From positions 2,046,001 to 2,110,000 of the forward strand of contig JABWDB010000047.1 in assembly GCA_019614645.1 (NCBI GenBank): DNA of 64,000 nt, in the 5' to 3' direction. This document shows, one piece after another, positions 13,269 to 24,218 of the stretch (the stretch's first letter is position 1; the number at the start of each line of letters is the position of its first letter). The notes under the pieces were generated by a model. It saw only the letters and a program-made list of their open reading frames with translations. It made no database searches and was not told the DNA's origin. The DNA is from Stratiolaelaps scimitus. Its lineage: Eukaryota; Arthropoda; Arachnida; Mesostigmata; Laelapidae. Made by a program: the position numbers and the translations under genes.

Positions 13269-14430
13269 AACCAACCGTACGACTAACCAACTAGCTGCAG
13301 TCACCGAAAGACCAGTCCTTTCGGTTAAGCCTATTGTGCCAGTTGTACTGGATCTGCTGGGCCGAATGCATCCCAGATCGGTAATGTCCAGTCTGACCTG
13401 GACAGCGTTCGTTATTGTATTGGCATACCAAAATGAATTTCTATGTCGGCTACACCCGAAATGGGATACACGAGCAGGACAATTAGATGGGACATTGGTG
13501 TAAATAGGCGTTAGTCCTTACAAATAATAAACTTCAATGGGCATGGGCATTCACAAAGAGACATATGCATCATCTGATAAAACACTAGCTCGATACGTGT
13601 GGAACATACCACTGATATGATATATACAGTATCGACTTAGATTGGGATGTCGACTTACACCAATGTCTGATTAGTGAGAGGGGCCAATTTGACCAATAAT
13701 ACTTTATTCATCTGATGATTGATGGCGCATTTGAGTTTATCAGGCCACTCAAGTCGTTTTAACATGATTCCAGTGACCATATATGTTGTGAGGAGTCGAA
13801 TATTACCACGAAAGTAATGGTCGAAGTGCATATTTTGTTTTCCTTATCTAAAAAACAAGAAAATACAAGGAGACAGCGATCGAGTTTCTCATTGTTGAAG
13901 GTATTCGCACAGGCGTGCCTATCACGGCATTATTCACGATATCGCCTAATCCCGAGGTGGGGGAAGGCACGCAACCTAACCTGCCGGCGGCCGATGAATA
14001 TGGAGACGGTGTAAAATGCGGCTGTGGAATAATTTAATGTTTTCGTTCTGTCCGTCTAGTGCTATCCACTTAGTTTGAGTGCAAAATTGATCTTCGTACC
14101 TCGTACGCATATTGTAATACATCCCGCAGGCAGGGGGGTGGCGAGAGGTTCAATGATATTGAAAATAGTGCCTGTATAATAGCATGCTAGAACACTGAGC
14201 TCTAAACGTGGATGTTTCGTGTTGACAACCAAAAAAGACGATCCTTATCTGTACCCTTAAAGAGGCTTAGCGGAATTTTGGTCCTCACGGTTATAGTTGT
14301 ACAGTTGTACTTTAGCATTTGGCTTCGTGGGACCTGTTACTATATTCTACCTGTGCAGCTATTGTGTTATTTTTACGTCAGTGTCATTGTGAGCTCCTAT
14401 AGATATAGACCGGGCGCTCAAATTTATAAT

Positions 14431-14490
14431 AGTTCAAATATAGTAGATTTTATTCCATGTAGTTCAAATACAGTAGATTTTATTCCATGT
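14431..14490. repeat. Tandem duplication, 30-bp unit x2
   Basis: AGTTCAAATATAGTAGATTT plus ten more bases is repeated immediately with a single T/C difference. It looks like a recent local duplication. Confidence 0.9.
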
Positions 14491-14843
14491 ACTGGATCGC
14501 TCAAATAAAATATAATATAAAAGACAAGTATATGGACCGCAATTCCTCGCTGGTCTGTACAGAGCGACTTGTAATGCACACTTCCGAATGGATCCAAGCT
14601 CCATGCCCGTGACCTTGGTGGTTTCGTTGTGAAATACCAAACCTCTCAAAGAGTAATAAATAAATAAGTATGTTTTTCTAAATTCAAATATTAACAATAT
14701 ATTGCATTGCGGTATAATTCTTTCTGCAAATTTTTTTCTGCACGAATTCTACTTATGTCACATCGACTCATAGCATATGATCACCTACTTAAGGTCAATT
14801 GGACTAGACTAGTCACTTCCTACAATCGTAACAATATTATCAC

Positions 14844-14910
14844 AGTAGTGGAGTGGTAGTAAAGGTCAGGGTGTCTCGTCTTGGGAGTGCGCGTTCGGAA
14901 TCCACCCGAC
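14844..14910 (+). other. tRNA-like relic (possible SINE head or tRNA pseudogene)
   Basis: The A-box-like block TAGTGGAGTGGTAG is followed ~45 bases later by GTTCGGAATCC. That is a tRNA B-box (GTTCGAATCC) with one extra G. It then ends in CACCCGAC. The spacing fits a tRNA promoter, but a clean acceptor stem is not visible, so I do not call a functional tRNA. Confidence 0.3.
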
Positions 14911-15939
14911 AGTTGTTTCATCGTTGTCCTCGCCGCTTTACGTACAAACCTAGATCGCTTTCGGCGTGAGACCTCCTCGGCCATCATTATTATCGCATGA
15001 TCAGACATTCATTGCGGGTTTCTGTCGTCGAGATCAGCTTGCCGCTTCATTAGTCGCCTCTCGTCGTTCGTTGTGCGCGAACCGCTCAGGGTGACATCGT
15101 CCCGAGGACGAGACGGTGTGAGAATCTTCCACGCGAAGTCACTTGTCTTCGTCACTGATCTGCGCCGTGGGATCATTCGGGAGGTGGCACCGCCGTACGC
15201 GTTAAGCTTACTAGAATAGTATGTATCTATGTACTGGTTTCACAGGAGCCACTGGGACCTCGGATGGCCGTACGACGCCGAAAACGATGTAAGGCTGTTT
15301 AGTCTGATAGTAGTATCGCTGTTTTTTTGCTCATGATGTCATAATAGTCATAATAATGTTGTAAGTAGGCGTGGATCACATATTAGAAATGGATATGCAT
15401 GCAATATAGATATAGCGGAAAAGCGAAAAGTTCTCTTTTTGCCTATGGAGGTGTTGAGGCGCGAACGGAGGAAGTACTTTGCTTTCGAATTAATGCGTCG
15501 TTCTCGCTGTAACTTATCTCTGCCGTCTACACTTTACGCCGATATTTCATTGAATACTGTGGGATGTATATTATATTTAACTTGTATCAATAGACGCTGC
15601 CGTTTCCAACTGTTCCGATAGGTGAGGAACTTGATTACAAGAAATATGTAAGGCTTGGTACATAATCAGGCAACCTATGCAGTCCGACACGAAGGTGTTA
15701 CACGAATTACATTTATGATCAGCTTTCAGTGCGGTTTTAGAGTTTCGGACGTAGGTTTCATTTCACGTTGCTGCAAATCCTGACACATTCTGAAACTCTG
15801 GAAGAAGATCACATCGACGGATGCATTACCAGGTTGCTTATATCTTGATGTTTTATAATTCAGTGTATGTTTTGTTATGATACATTTAGTTAGAAGAGTG
15901 AATCCGTCTTAACGAAGACGCTCCAACACGTTGTTACTA

Positions 15940-15969
15940 TTAGGGGTGGAAATATGTGTTGTCCGGCTT
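15940..15969 (+). repeat. Left TIR of mariner
   Basis: 30 bp, one mismatch (G/A at position 19) with the right TIR. Confidence 0.9.
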
Positions 15970-16111
15970 CGGCTAGAGAGAAGGAAAGAGAGAGATATAG
16001 AGAGAGAAAAAATCGCCCTGATTGGAAAGATCATGAATGATTGCTGGATCTATCCTAAATCCACGGAGGGGGAAACTCGTTCGACTCGTCTGCCAAAATA
16101 TTTTGTTTACC

Positions 16112-17084
16112 ATGAAAGCCATGGAGGTATCCAATGAAAATTTGCGCATTATTTTTTTATTTAAGTTTAAACTTAGACATTTCGCAGTGGATACGGCTGC
16201 CGAGTTCTGTGGAGCTTTGGGCCAACTCGTGATGATGGTTCAGAAAGTTCAGAGCTGGGGATTTTGACTTGAAAAACACGCCTAAGTCAGGCAGACCTGT
16301 TGACGTAGGTGAGAACCTCCTCCAGTCAGAATTAGAAGAAAATCCTCGGACAAATAATGTAATGTTAGCTGAGAAACTCGGTTTCAGCGACCATGCCATT
16401 AGAAATTATTTGCATAACATTGGGCGGATCTACAAGCTTGGGAAGTGGATCCCGCATGCTCTGACGCCTGATCAGAGAACGCGCTGTCTGACGCCTGATC
16501 AGAGGACCCGCTGTCTGACGGTATGCTTCTCTCTACCACAGGGTCAATCCAAGTGTGATTTTTTGAAAAGTATTGTTACCAGTGATGAGAAGTGGGTCCA
16601 ATATGATAACGAAAGTCGGGGTTGTTCCGGCCCGCCACAAGCAAAGAGAAAAACTAACCAAAAAAGTGTCTTCTGTGTGTTTGGCGGGCTACCAAGACAA
16701 TAGTTCATCGTGAGCTCTTGAAACCTGGTGACAGTTAGTTAACCTCAGCACAGTTAGAATGGGTGCACGCTGACCAAAAAGCAACCAAGCCTCATCTAAA
16801 GGCACGAAATCATACTTCAGCACAATAACACATCGCGCGAACTACCCTGGACACATTAAAATGTTAAAATGGGAAGTAATATTATCCCACCCACCATATT
16901 CTCCTGACATCGCGCCATCAGACTGTCATCTTTTCTTGAGTTTGCAAAACAGTATTGCTGGCAAATTTTTCATATCAGAGGTGGAGGTGCAAAATGGTAC
17001 TAACACGTTTTTTGCGGTTCAGCCATTGTTGATCTACCCAATCGATGGGCGAAGTGTGTAGAAGCCGAAGAAGACTACTTTTAA
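16112..17084 (+). pseudogene. Mariner transposase, broken
   Basis: From the ATG at 16112 the reading gives MEVSNENLRIIFLFKFKL and on to the first helix-turn-helix. A frameshift near 16257 leads into GDFDLKNTPKSGRPV, the typical mariner linker. Next come the second DNA-binding part, WIPHALTPDQ and IVTSDEKWVQYDN with the first catalytic Asp. Further frame changes follow. The middle motif, normally HDNARPH, reads HNNTSRE, so the second catalytic Asp is Asn. The third motif YSPDIAPSDCHLF is intact (D,D34D type). The reading closes at VEAEEDYF and TAA 17082. Stops, frameshifts and the Asp-to-Asn change make it inactive. Confidence 0.93.
16461..16514 (+). repeat. 27-bp tandem duplication inside the mariner transposase
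   Basis: CTGACGCCTGATCAGAGAAC plus 7 bases occurs twice in tandem with two differences. It duplicates nine residues (LTPDQRTRC) in frame. Standard mariners have one copy. Confidence 0.9.
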
Positions 17085-17135
17085 TAAAAAGCGTTTAGCA
17101 CAAGTCGAGTTAGAAGCATTTTAATTGGCATGCAA

Positions 17136-17165
17136 AAGCCGGACAATACATATTTCCACCCCTAA
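17136..17165 (-). repeat. Right TIR of mariner
   Basis: Reverse complement of the left TIR with one mismatch, followed directly by the TA duplication. Confidence 0.9.
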
Positions 17166-17167
17166 TA

Positions 17168-17756
17168 CAATGGTACGAGCTAAGTTCTAAATCTCTTTAG
17201 CACCGCGAGCTGAAAAACCAGCTAGATGGGCTGACTTTCTGCCTTTAAAGGTCAAATAATAATTATTATAGTTCAACAGCTTCAGAGGGAATACCTGTCC
17301 TTCGCGCAGATACGATGAGACTGGTTCGAACTTAGCGACTTGTGTAGGCAGTTAGTGAATCGGACATGACGATGTGCAGATGGCGTTACCTGAGACGGAT
17401 GTAGCTGGCCACCCTTATCCGGCACCGACACAGCGTTTACGTAAATGCGTCCTGAGTGATGTGGGGGAACATGAGGTAGATGCCAGATCAAAATTAATAC
17501 AGCTCAAATGCATTGGCTGTACAGCCCCAACACGAAAGCATGGAAAAGACAAAGTCACCTTGAGATAATAAAGTTTATGAATGGCAATCATATTATTAAC
17601 TGTGTGTCTGCCCATAATCAAATCGTCTCTCTCTCCTTCTATATATATATATATACTAAAATGCACACATTATATATATTAGTATACATATTATTCGTGG
17701 GTACTTTTTGTTGAGAGTAGGAAATTTTAGTCTCCTACACTTTGTTTGTGTTTCCC
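17168..17756. other. Spacer between mariner and RT relic
   Basis: No gene seen. It contains an AT microsatellite at 17640-17655. Confidence 0.5.
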
Positions 17757-18480
17757 TGTTAAATGTCGGCTACCGATACCAGCAGTCTCCTTTGCTCCTC
17801 GAACACCAGGTCGCTTAGCCTCTGGTCAAGAATAACCCTGAGGTATTTCGCCTCCCGCCTGATTTCGATCGGGTGACCATCGAGCAAAAGGTGGATCCCC
17901 CGCGTCCCTTTCCTGCATGTTAGGTACACGCCTCCGTCTTAGCAGGTGAAAGCTGGAGATGGTGGGAATCCATCCACTCTACCACACTACGGAAGGCTTC
18001 ATTCAAGCGGCCATGTGCTCTGGGGTGTCTTCCGTTCTCGTCGTGATCATCACCGTCAGGTTATCCGCGAAGGCGAGGAGCTTAGCTCCTTCCGTCATAT
18101 CGGAAGAACCCCGTCATAGGCAAGGTACCAGAGTACGGGCTCCAGAATGGAATCCTGGAGGACGTCGGTGCTCCAGGCCCCCTGCGACCAGACCTCGGCC
18201 TTCCAAGCACGAGGACAGAATCCGCCGAATCCATTTGGATATTCCTTTTCTTTTCAGTGCCCTCATGGGTACCCCCCCCCCCCCAATTAGTTGTGTTAAA
18301 CGCGTTTTTAACGTCCAGCAGGATGAGGAGAACGAACTCACACGTCCTTCGGATTTTCCCAGATTCCTCCCTCGTTCGCCGTACTACCATACCTAGGGCG
18401 TCCAGGGTAGCGCGCCTCTTCCGGAAACCGAATGCGCATCTGACACCGCCACCTTCTCCTCTATTTCAGCGTTGAGTCAG
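17757..18480 (-). pseudogene. R1-like non-LTR retrotransposon reverse transcriptase fragment
   Basis: On the minus strand, over shifting frames, the order of reverse transcriptase blocks is recognisable. First LNAEIEEK, then DALGMVVRRTREESGKIRR, then VLLILLDVKNAFNTTNW (motif A region, Asp kept). Next a degenerate QGSILEPVLW-type block, then GAKLLAFADNLTVMI, where the catalytic YADD reads FADN. Last comes RYLRV-type thumb sequence. The wording of these blocks is that of the R1/TRAS group. Stops, frameshifts and a 13-base C-run show it is long dead. The 5' and 3' ends of the element are missing. Confidence 0.8.
18272..18284. repeat. Poly-C run (13)
   Basis: Homopolymer inside the reverse transcriptase relic; likely slippage, possibly also an assembly weak point. 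Confidence 0.9.
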
Positions 18481-18586
18481 CCTAATATTATCTCATACCG
18501 CAAAAATCTCAAACCGCACCTCAAACGCGCTTGCGGTTCAAGTTTCTCATACCGAGATTGCTGCATAGGATAAAAATATATAAAAT

Positions 18587-18636
18587 ATATACCCCATGTA
18601 TATATATATAAATATATATATATACATGGGGTATAT
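18587..18636. repeat. Perfect 24-bp inverted repeat, 2-bp spacer
   Basis: ATATACCCCATGTATATATA plus four more bases is followed, after AA, by its exact reverse complement. It could extrude as a cruciform or fold as a strong RNA hairpin. Confidence 0.9.
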
Positions 18637-18684
18637 GTATCACTATTATGCATATATATATATATATCTACTGATTAGCGTTGG

Positions 18685-20159
18685 TCATTGGAGTCTGTGA
18701 ATGGCGAACTACAAATGAACAGCAGTACCAGTTCGTATCAAGTTCATACACTTAACAGCTTAGTTCACCTAGTCTAGCTGAGATGTCAATAGCTCAGAGC
18801 AAATATACCTCTCAGGATGTCATGACAACCGATTAAGAAACAAATAACTGCTTCATCCTTTTTATCGGACATTGTTCCGCCTACATATTGCTCAGCCATT
18901 CTTCTTAAGAAAGGAAAGAAACACCCACTCGCTCACATATCCAAGGTCAATCCTGCTTCTTGGTCGGGAGTAGGAGTCAACAGGAGTTGTATTGCCCTTT
19001 AAGCTCTTTTTTAAAACCATAATAATATCAGATTCTGACTTACACAGCTACAATTTCTGAAGCCGTAGAAAACGTTCCTGTCGGTGCGATGCGACAAGCC
19101 TCCTCTTTGTTATCTGAAGCAATACAAGTGTGTTAGAGATACCAGATACCAGATTCACAACAATGAACGTTGTCTGTTTGTATTGTTCATACCTTAAATG
19201 GCCACGAAATTCTTAGTGCAGTTTTAGGGATCGTTGACACAAACATATTTAGGAGGATGCTCACATTTTTATACAATAAATGAACCTAATTTTTCCCACA
19301 ATTGTCCTTTTATAAAAATGAAAGTTTTCTTAATTTTACACGGAAACCTGAGATGGCTCCGACATGTCCTTTACATAGTGGTGCTTTCTCGTCAAGCTGG
19401 ACATACGCGCAAAGAATCATCAAGATCATTGGAGCGTATTACGAGACTGTTGGCACATGAAAACACACACACAGATTTCGCGGTATAAGATACTATGTAT
19501 TAGTCTGGCCAATATATCTGTTCGTCATAACAATTGAGCCACTAGGGATTCGATTACTCCGCTTCGAAACTTCAATTTGCGAGTGACTCGGTTACTCAAC
19601 TTCCTATTACAGATTCCAGCGGTGTTCACTTTTAAACCCGATGGACCTTAGATAAGTCGTGAGGGCCTCATTCAGCATAATCTTCCGGCAGGTTTTCGAA
19701 AATCATTTCTAATATATTTCACGCATGCCCTCATGGAAACGGAGTAGCAATTGGGCCACACAGACGTACTGGCTGTACGACAACCTACAAATATCATTAA
19801 TATTTTGTTAGAGGACGGTTATGCTTTTTACAGTAATGTATCACACCTTTATGAAGTAGTTGAGAAATGCCTAAAGTACTGAGAAACCATATCTAAACAT
19901 ACGACCAATGAAGTCACGCGTGTTCGGGATATCGCTGCTTCTAGCCCGCAATGAGCCACATATGGGACGTCTATCAATATATGTAAAAGCAAAAACTTAC
20001 TCGACATGTACCAAGTCAGGAAAACTACAGTCGTGCGCGGAATATAGACATGTAGTTCGAGCATTGTCCCTCCCAAGTTTCTCAGAACTGGTCCTTGTAT
20101 TTTTAACTGACTGTCACCATGCCTCAGAACAAGTCATCCTAGCGTAGTCGCCAACAACC
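18685..20159. other. Unassigned stretch
   Basis: No recognisable coding, RNA or mobile sequence found. Confidence 0.45.
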
Positions 20160-21038
20160 AGAGCGGTTTCGATACGAGACCCTTTTCTTTACGGTAGAAA
20201 CGTTGGCGTCTCCTCTCTCTCTCTTTCTCTCTGCCCCCATCTCCTTCGGTTGTTTTGTATCTTCGATTCTCTTCGGCTTCATTCTTCGCGCTTTCTGCCG
20301 TCAATAAACAACGAGCGTTTTTTGTTTCTTTTTAGTTCGAGTTGGTTTTTGAATTTTTCACTGGCGTCCCTTCCTAGTGAGGCGGACTCTGTCCTATTTC
20401 TCCGTACCAACAGCACCACCTCCTTCTCTTATAAACGCACATACACACACACACGGTACACGAACACCCCCTGGCCGCCCACAGTCGATCCACTCGTTCC
20501 TTGCCACACCCGTCGACTTGAGCCTAATCCCTCACGCGGAGGTTTATCGGAGCGGAGCAGATATAGTAGTATCGAAGCGAGCAAGGAACGAAGTGGACAT
20601 CTTCAACTTTCGGCAAACCGAACGAGGGACCGGCCGACTGACTGCTGTGTTTCAGTGCCTGTGAGCACAGATACAAACTCAGTAAGGGCCACGCTTCTCG
20701 GTTGCTGTTCTGCTCGACGTTTTCAAACCCCCGCCCGCGGGCGGGGTTCGGCCCCGTCATCTCCCAAACTCTGCGCCGATCGTCGGCGATTGTTTTGTCC
20801 CCCGCGAGTTCCTCTTTGATCGACGAAGGACGATGAACATTGCCACGTCACCGCAGGCAGAGCGAAAGCTGAGCGCAGAAATTGAGACGACGTTTTTTTT
20901 TCGGTCAAAACAGAAGAAACGGATGCGGTCCCCGGTTGTGGCAGTGGGAACGAAAAATGAAACAATTTCTTTCTTCTGCTGAAAGAAATTTTGCTCTAGT
21001 GGCGAATTGGGGGGAGAGTCCGAAGGCGGAAATGAGAA
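20160..21038 (+). promoter_or_regulatory. CpG-rich, CT-rich candidate promoter / 5' untranslated region
   Basis: Composition changes sharply from AT-rich flanks to CpG-dense sequence. A CT tract (20210-20232) leads into it. It contains a CA repeat, a GC-box palindrome (20729-20746) and few stop codons, so a 189-codon frame is open by chance. A short frame starts at the ATG at 20833. Such segments are typical of arthropod promoters and first exons. The plus orientation is inferred from the CT tract and the downstream start codon at 21039. Confidence 0.3.
20729..20746. promoter_or_regulatory. Perfect GC-box palindrome
   Basis: CCCCGCCCGCGGGCGGGG is an exact 18-bp palindrome made of two opposed Sp1/KLF-type boxes. 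Confidence 0.45.
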
Positions 21039-21179
21039 ATGGATGAAATCGCTACTGCTATCGATACTTTCGGTATCGAGAAGTTGCCTGATCTGAGTTT
21101 AAGTGCGGGACGTTCGAATATAATATATTCCCTTTTGTGTTGCACCGATCGTGGGTACTGCTGGCGTGCGCCACATAGG
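21039..21179 (+). CDS. Possible first coding exon, product unknown
   Basis: An ATG with purine at -3 and G at +4 follows the CpG-rich segment directly. The frame (MDEIATAIDTFGIEKLPDLS...) stays open across a donor-like AGG|GTAACT at 21179/21180, giving 47 codons in phase 0. No domain is recognisable and no downstream exon was identified. It could equally be a chance frame. Confidence 0.15.
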
Positions 21180-23101
21180 GTAACTCATCAAATTTCTACT
21201 GTTCTATTGTGTCCAAGTAATTTATCAGTAGGCTGATCTGTATCGTAATTTTATATGAGGGTCATTGCTGTTTTCCTGTACACACTTCTGGTCGAGACTC
21301 ATTCTATACACATATGAGGACATCTACTTATTTTGCTACAGTGGTGGATGTACGTTCATCCCCATATCATCTTCGCAATGCGTAATATCGCTTAAATTAG
21401 AGCTCGAAGGGAGATAAACTGGAGCTCATATCAAATCCCTGCTACAGCGTGCCTTTTCCAAACTTGGAACGAGAAATGGCCAATACGTCTCGTTACGACT
21501 GGTTCGTCTAAACACGCAAGAGGGCTGTCCCTACAGCAACAGATCCTATGCTACTACAAGCCGCTAGAATTGTGGTATTCTCGTAAACAGAATTCTCGAA
21601 TAATGTGCATGCATAACCGTCAGAGTATTATCGTAATAACTGATTCTAGTTATATAAACTACCTCTGCTATTCGTGAACGCAAGTCTCTTCATGGGAGAG
21701 TTCACGCTTCGAGACTCGCGTTCTTGCAAAATGCACTTCACCATCCTAAAACGCTATCGTATCTATTCGTGTCGCATTGTGAACAAGCAACCTCAGCATT
21801 CACGCTACAATGCGAACATGAAGACGATGAATGATTAAACGCAATTGTGGAATCGACCGATGTACCTATATTCAACGCCTCTGCTTTCCTCGTGAATTAC
21901 AGCGAGTTCGAACTCGTTTGTAAATCAACCTTCTGCAATAGCTCAGCGGCCTCGGCTCTCGAAGACCCCGTCTCCAATAGCGTCAATAGAAGCAATGATT
22001 TAGTTCAACAAATAGTTGAACTTATTCTCTCTCTACCGCTGCATGATACGTCCTTCAACGGATATTTGTTTTATTCCTTGGGAACATCGATGTGTAGTGT
22101 GTGCATATGTCGGTCATAGCGAAACCTGCATGGCGTATATATCGTTGCACACCTCGACGGTATGTAACGTATTCGAGTGGGCGTAGATATGTCGATGATC
22201 CAGTGTCATTTTGGGGCAGTGCTTCTATTGTGGAGCACCGGGCCACTTGGCCGTTTTCGCAAACTGACTACTAACTACTAGCCTATCTACCGAAGGGCTT
22301 TATATTATATAACAGGTACACCTTCTGACGGTCAGAACGGCGGTGGCTTGTGGGTATGGTGGGCTGCCAGGTATTGCATATATTTAGTATTATCAAGTTC
22401 CACTATGCTTTATAATCGACTCGTGACACAAAATTAGCTCTGGGGATAAACTGAGATCAAATACAAACGATACGGCTTTCAACTGGAGTGCGGCTGTAAC
22501 TTAGATTTGCACACTCGGTGACAATATGCGGATATATCACGTTTGCGCACTTTCTGCGAAAAACGAGTAGATCTCGCTGAAACTTGCTTATCCATATATC
22601 CAGGTGTCGAATGTTCCGAAATGAGAAAAAATAGGATAACTTTCAGCAGCTATTGCCTCGTAGTGTTTCACATGAAATTTCACCAAAAATAGTTCTCTTC
22701 AAATACGGAGAGAGCACAACGTGTTGAGTCTAGTTTCAAGGGATAAACCACCATTTTAGAACCGGATTTCAGCGGGAGCACGTCGTACTCAATTTAGGTC
22801 ACCTTCACAAATAAGCGTGACGGAGTTTTCACAGCGGACAGAGTTGAGAATGATAAATAGTCTCAGGCCTCATTTTCCTATTTCATAGCCGACGACTGAG
22901 GAAGGAGTCTGCGACTCCTCATTTAAGTGGGCCACTAAAGATGAGGCACCTACGCTTCAGCCAAACGATTTGCTAACCCTTGGTAGCGCTCAAAATCATA
23001 AGTAAGAGTTATTATACTATAGAAATGATAGACGTTTGAGTAACGATCAAAGAAAGAAAAATAAATTCGTATTCAGCGTAGCCATCCAAAGAACCCTCGT
23101 C
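21180..23101. other. Unassigned stretch
   Basis: An open frame at 21847-22119 is Ser/Asn-rich with four N-glycosylation-type triplets but no recognisable family. Nothing else supported. Confidence 0.4.
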
Positions 23102-23103
23102 TA

Positions 23104-23137
23104 ACTCAGATGTAGACATTTGATATCGGAAATTGTT
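23104..23137 (+). repeat. Left TIR
   Basis: Matches the reverse complement of 24183-24216 with one mismatch. Confidence 0.85.
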
Positions 23138-23142
23138 GTCTC

Positions 23143-24011
23143 TTACAATTTATTTACAAATTTAGTATTTTGTCGGGCCGCCTCCTCCAGAACAGAACTT
23201 AAACAACTGGGCATAGATTCATAAAATCTACGCATGAGGTTTTGATCAAGAAGCTGCCATTCGGCTACCAAAGCTTTTTTAACTCATGTAGCGTTTAATA
23301 CTGCTTGCCGCCTTTAAAAACAGCTCTAGATAAGACGCTCCATAGGTTTTCTATAATATTCAAGTCTGGAGAGCGTGCGAGCGAGCTCAGCAACTGTATG
23401 TCTTGAGTTTCGAAGAAATCCTTGATGATCTTCGCCGTATGAACTGCGGCGGTATCCTACTGGACGATGAATCTTTCAGTACAGATCTTCTCGCCGTGAT
23501 TCCTAAATTGATCCTTCAACATAGAAACATAGGCAGGACTATTCATTCCCCCGTTTACGAACACCAAATCGGTCTTCCGTTGTGGCCAAGGCCGGCACAA
23601 ATCATCACACCACCACCATCTCTCTTCATCAGAGAATAGCACACGTTGCCACTTCTTTGTCCACGAAATTTGCTCACGAGCGAAGCCCAATCTTGGGTCT
23701 ATATTTCAATATTAAAAAGGGGGTTTTCGTTTGAGTTTTCTATGAACAAAATGTTCTGATGCCTGACGACTTACTTGCCCGTTTCGGACGTTCGTTTCGA
23801 CTCTAGTCTCGGTTGCAATTTCGCGACAAGTCAAAAATTCGTTAGAGACTCTTCGGAGGAGGAAGCGTTCTTTACTCGCACTAACTGCCCATGTTGTCTT
23901 GATGCCTTCTTGGTCCCGTACTGTTCAGGATCTCTAAGAAAATTCAAAATCAACTTCCTACTTCTTTGCAAAATTCGCGCAATTTCCGATTTGACTTGTT
24001 TTCTTCATTGA
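23143..24011 (-). pseudogene. Tc1-like transposase, broken
   Basis: Minus-strand reading starts MKKTSQIGNCANFAKK. It passes DNA-binding remnants (NEFLTCREIATE, VETNVRN) and KLKRKPP, the usual lead-in to the core. Then comes WTKKWQRVLFSDEE with the first catalytic Asp. The section that normally follows (about KFNLDGPDG...) is deleted and scrambled. FIVQQDTAAVHTAKIIKDFF keeps the second Asp. SPDLNIIENLWSVLSRAVF keeps the catalytic Glu (DDE type). It ends TKFVNKL, TAA at 23143. Several stops and frame changes. Confidence 0.88.
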
Positions 24012-24182
24012 GGCTGAAAATCAATTTATTTCTCATCTTCATTAAGTGGCCCACCGTAGTGTTCGCTGACAAAGGGTCCGGGAAATTTATACGAGTACGA
24101 TCTTACATCTCAGTTGCGTGTCAACTGGGTCCCACTTGACACAAACACGAAGTGGGCTATCCTTTTGACGAACCCTCGAAAG

Positions 24183-24216
24183 GACAATTTCCGATATCAA
24201 ATGTCTACATATGAGT
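24183..24216 (-). repeat. Right TIR
   Basis: Reverse complement of the left TIR with one mismatch. Confidence 0.85.
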
Positions 24217-24218
24217 TA

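Larger units (their letters stand above)
8352..15939. other. Unassigned intergenic stretch
   Basis: I find no protein I recognise on either strand. Contents are an ATT repeat (9675), a hairpin (13248), a 30-bp tandem duplication (14431) and a tRNA-like relic (14844). Small open frames, such as the one near 11550 and the one at 13249-13503, have no recognisable domain. Confidence 0.5.
15940..17165 (+). mobile_element. Complete but inactive mariner element
   Basis: The terminal inverted repeats begin TTAGGGGTGGAAATATGT at 15940 and read the same on the reverse strand from 17165. The element is flanked by TA on each side (15938-15939 and 17166-17167), the standard target duplication. The length of 1226 bp is close to the ~1.3 kb typical of mariner. 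It contains a broken transposase (16112-17084). TIR identity of about 29/30 suggests moderate age. Confidence 0.93.
23104..24216 (-). mobile_element. Tc1/mariner-superfamily element, inactive
   Basis: Terminal inverted repeats of about 34 bp start ACTCAGATGTAGACATTTGA on the left. The right end reads the same with one G/T difference. TA lies outside both ends (23102-23103 and 24217-24218). The enclosed minus-strand transposase is a different lineage from both the 0.2-2.1 kb Tc1-like element and the 15.9 kb mariner. Length 1113 bp, slightly short because of an internal deletion. Confidence 0.9.

Noticed and set aside
20250..20819. 189-codon plus-strand open frame
   Set aside because: It lies in CpG-rich, stop-poor DNA, includes CT and CA simple repeats in translation, and overlaps other open frames. 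No family resemblance.
21847..22119. Ser/Asn-rich 90-codon frame with several glycosylation-type triplets
   Set aside because: No signal peptide, start codon or splice support; could be chance.
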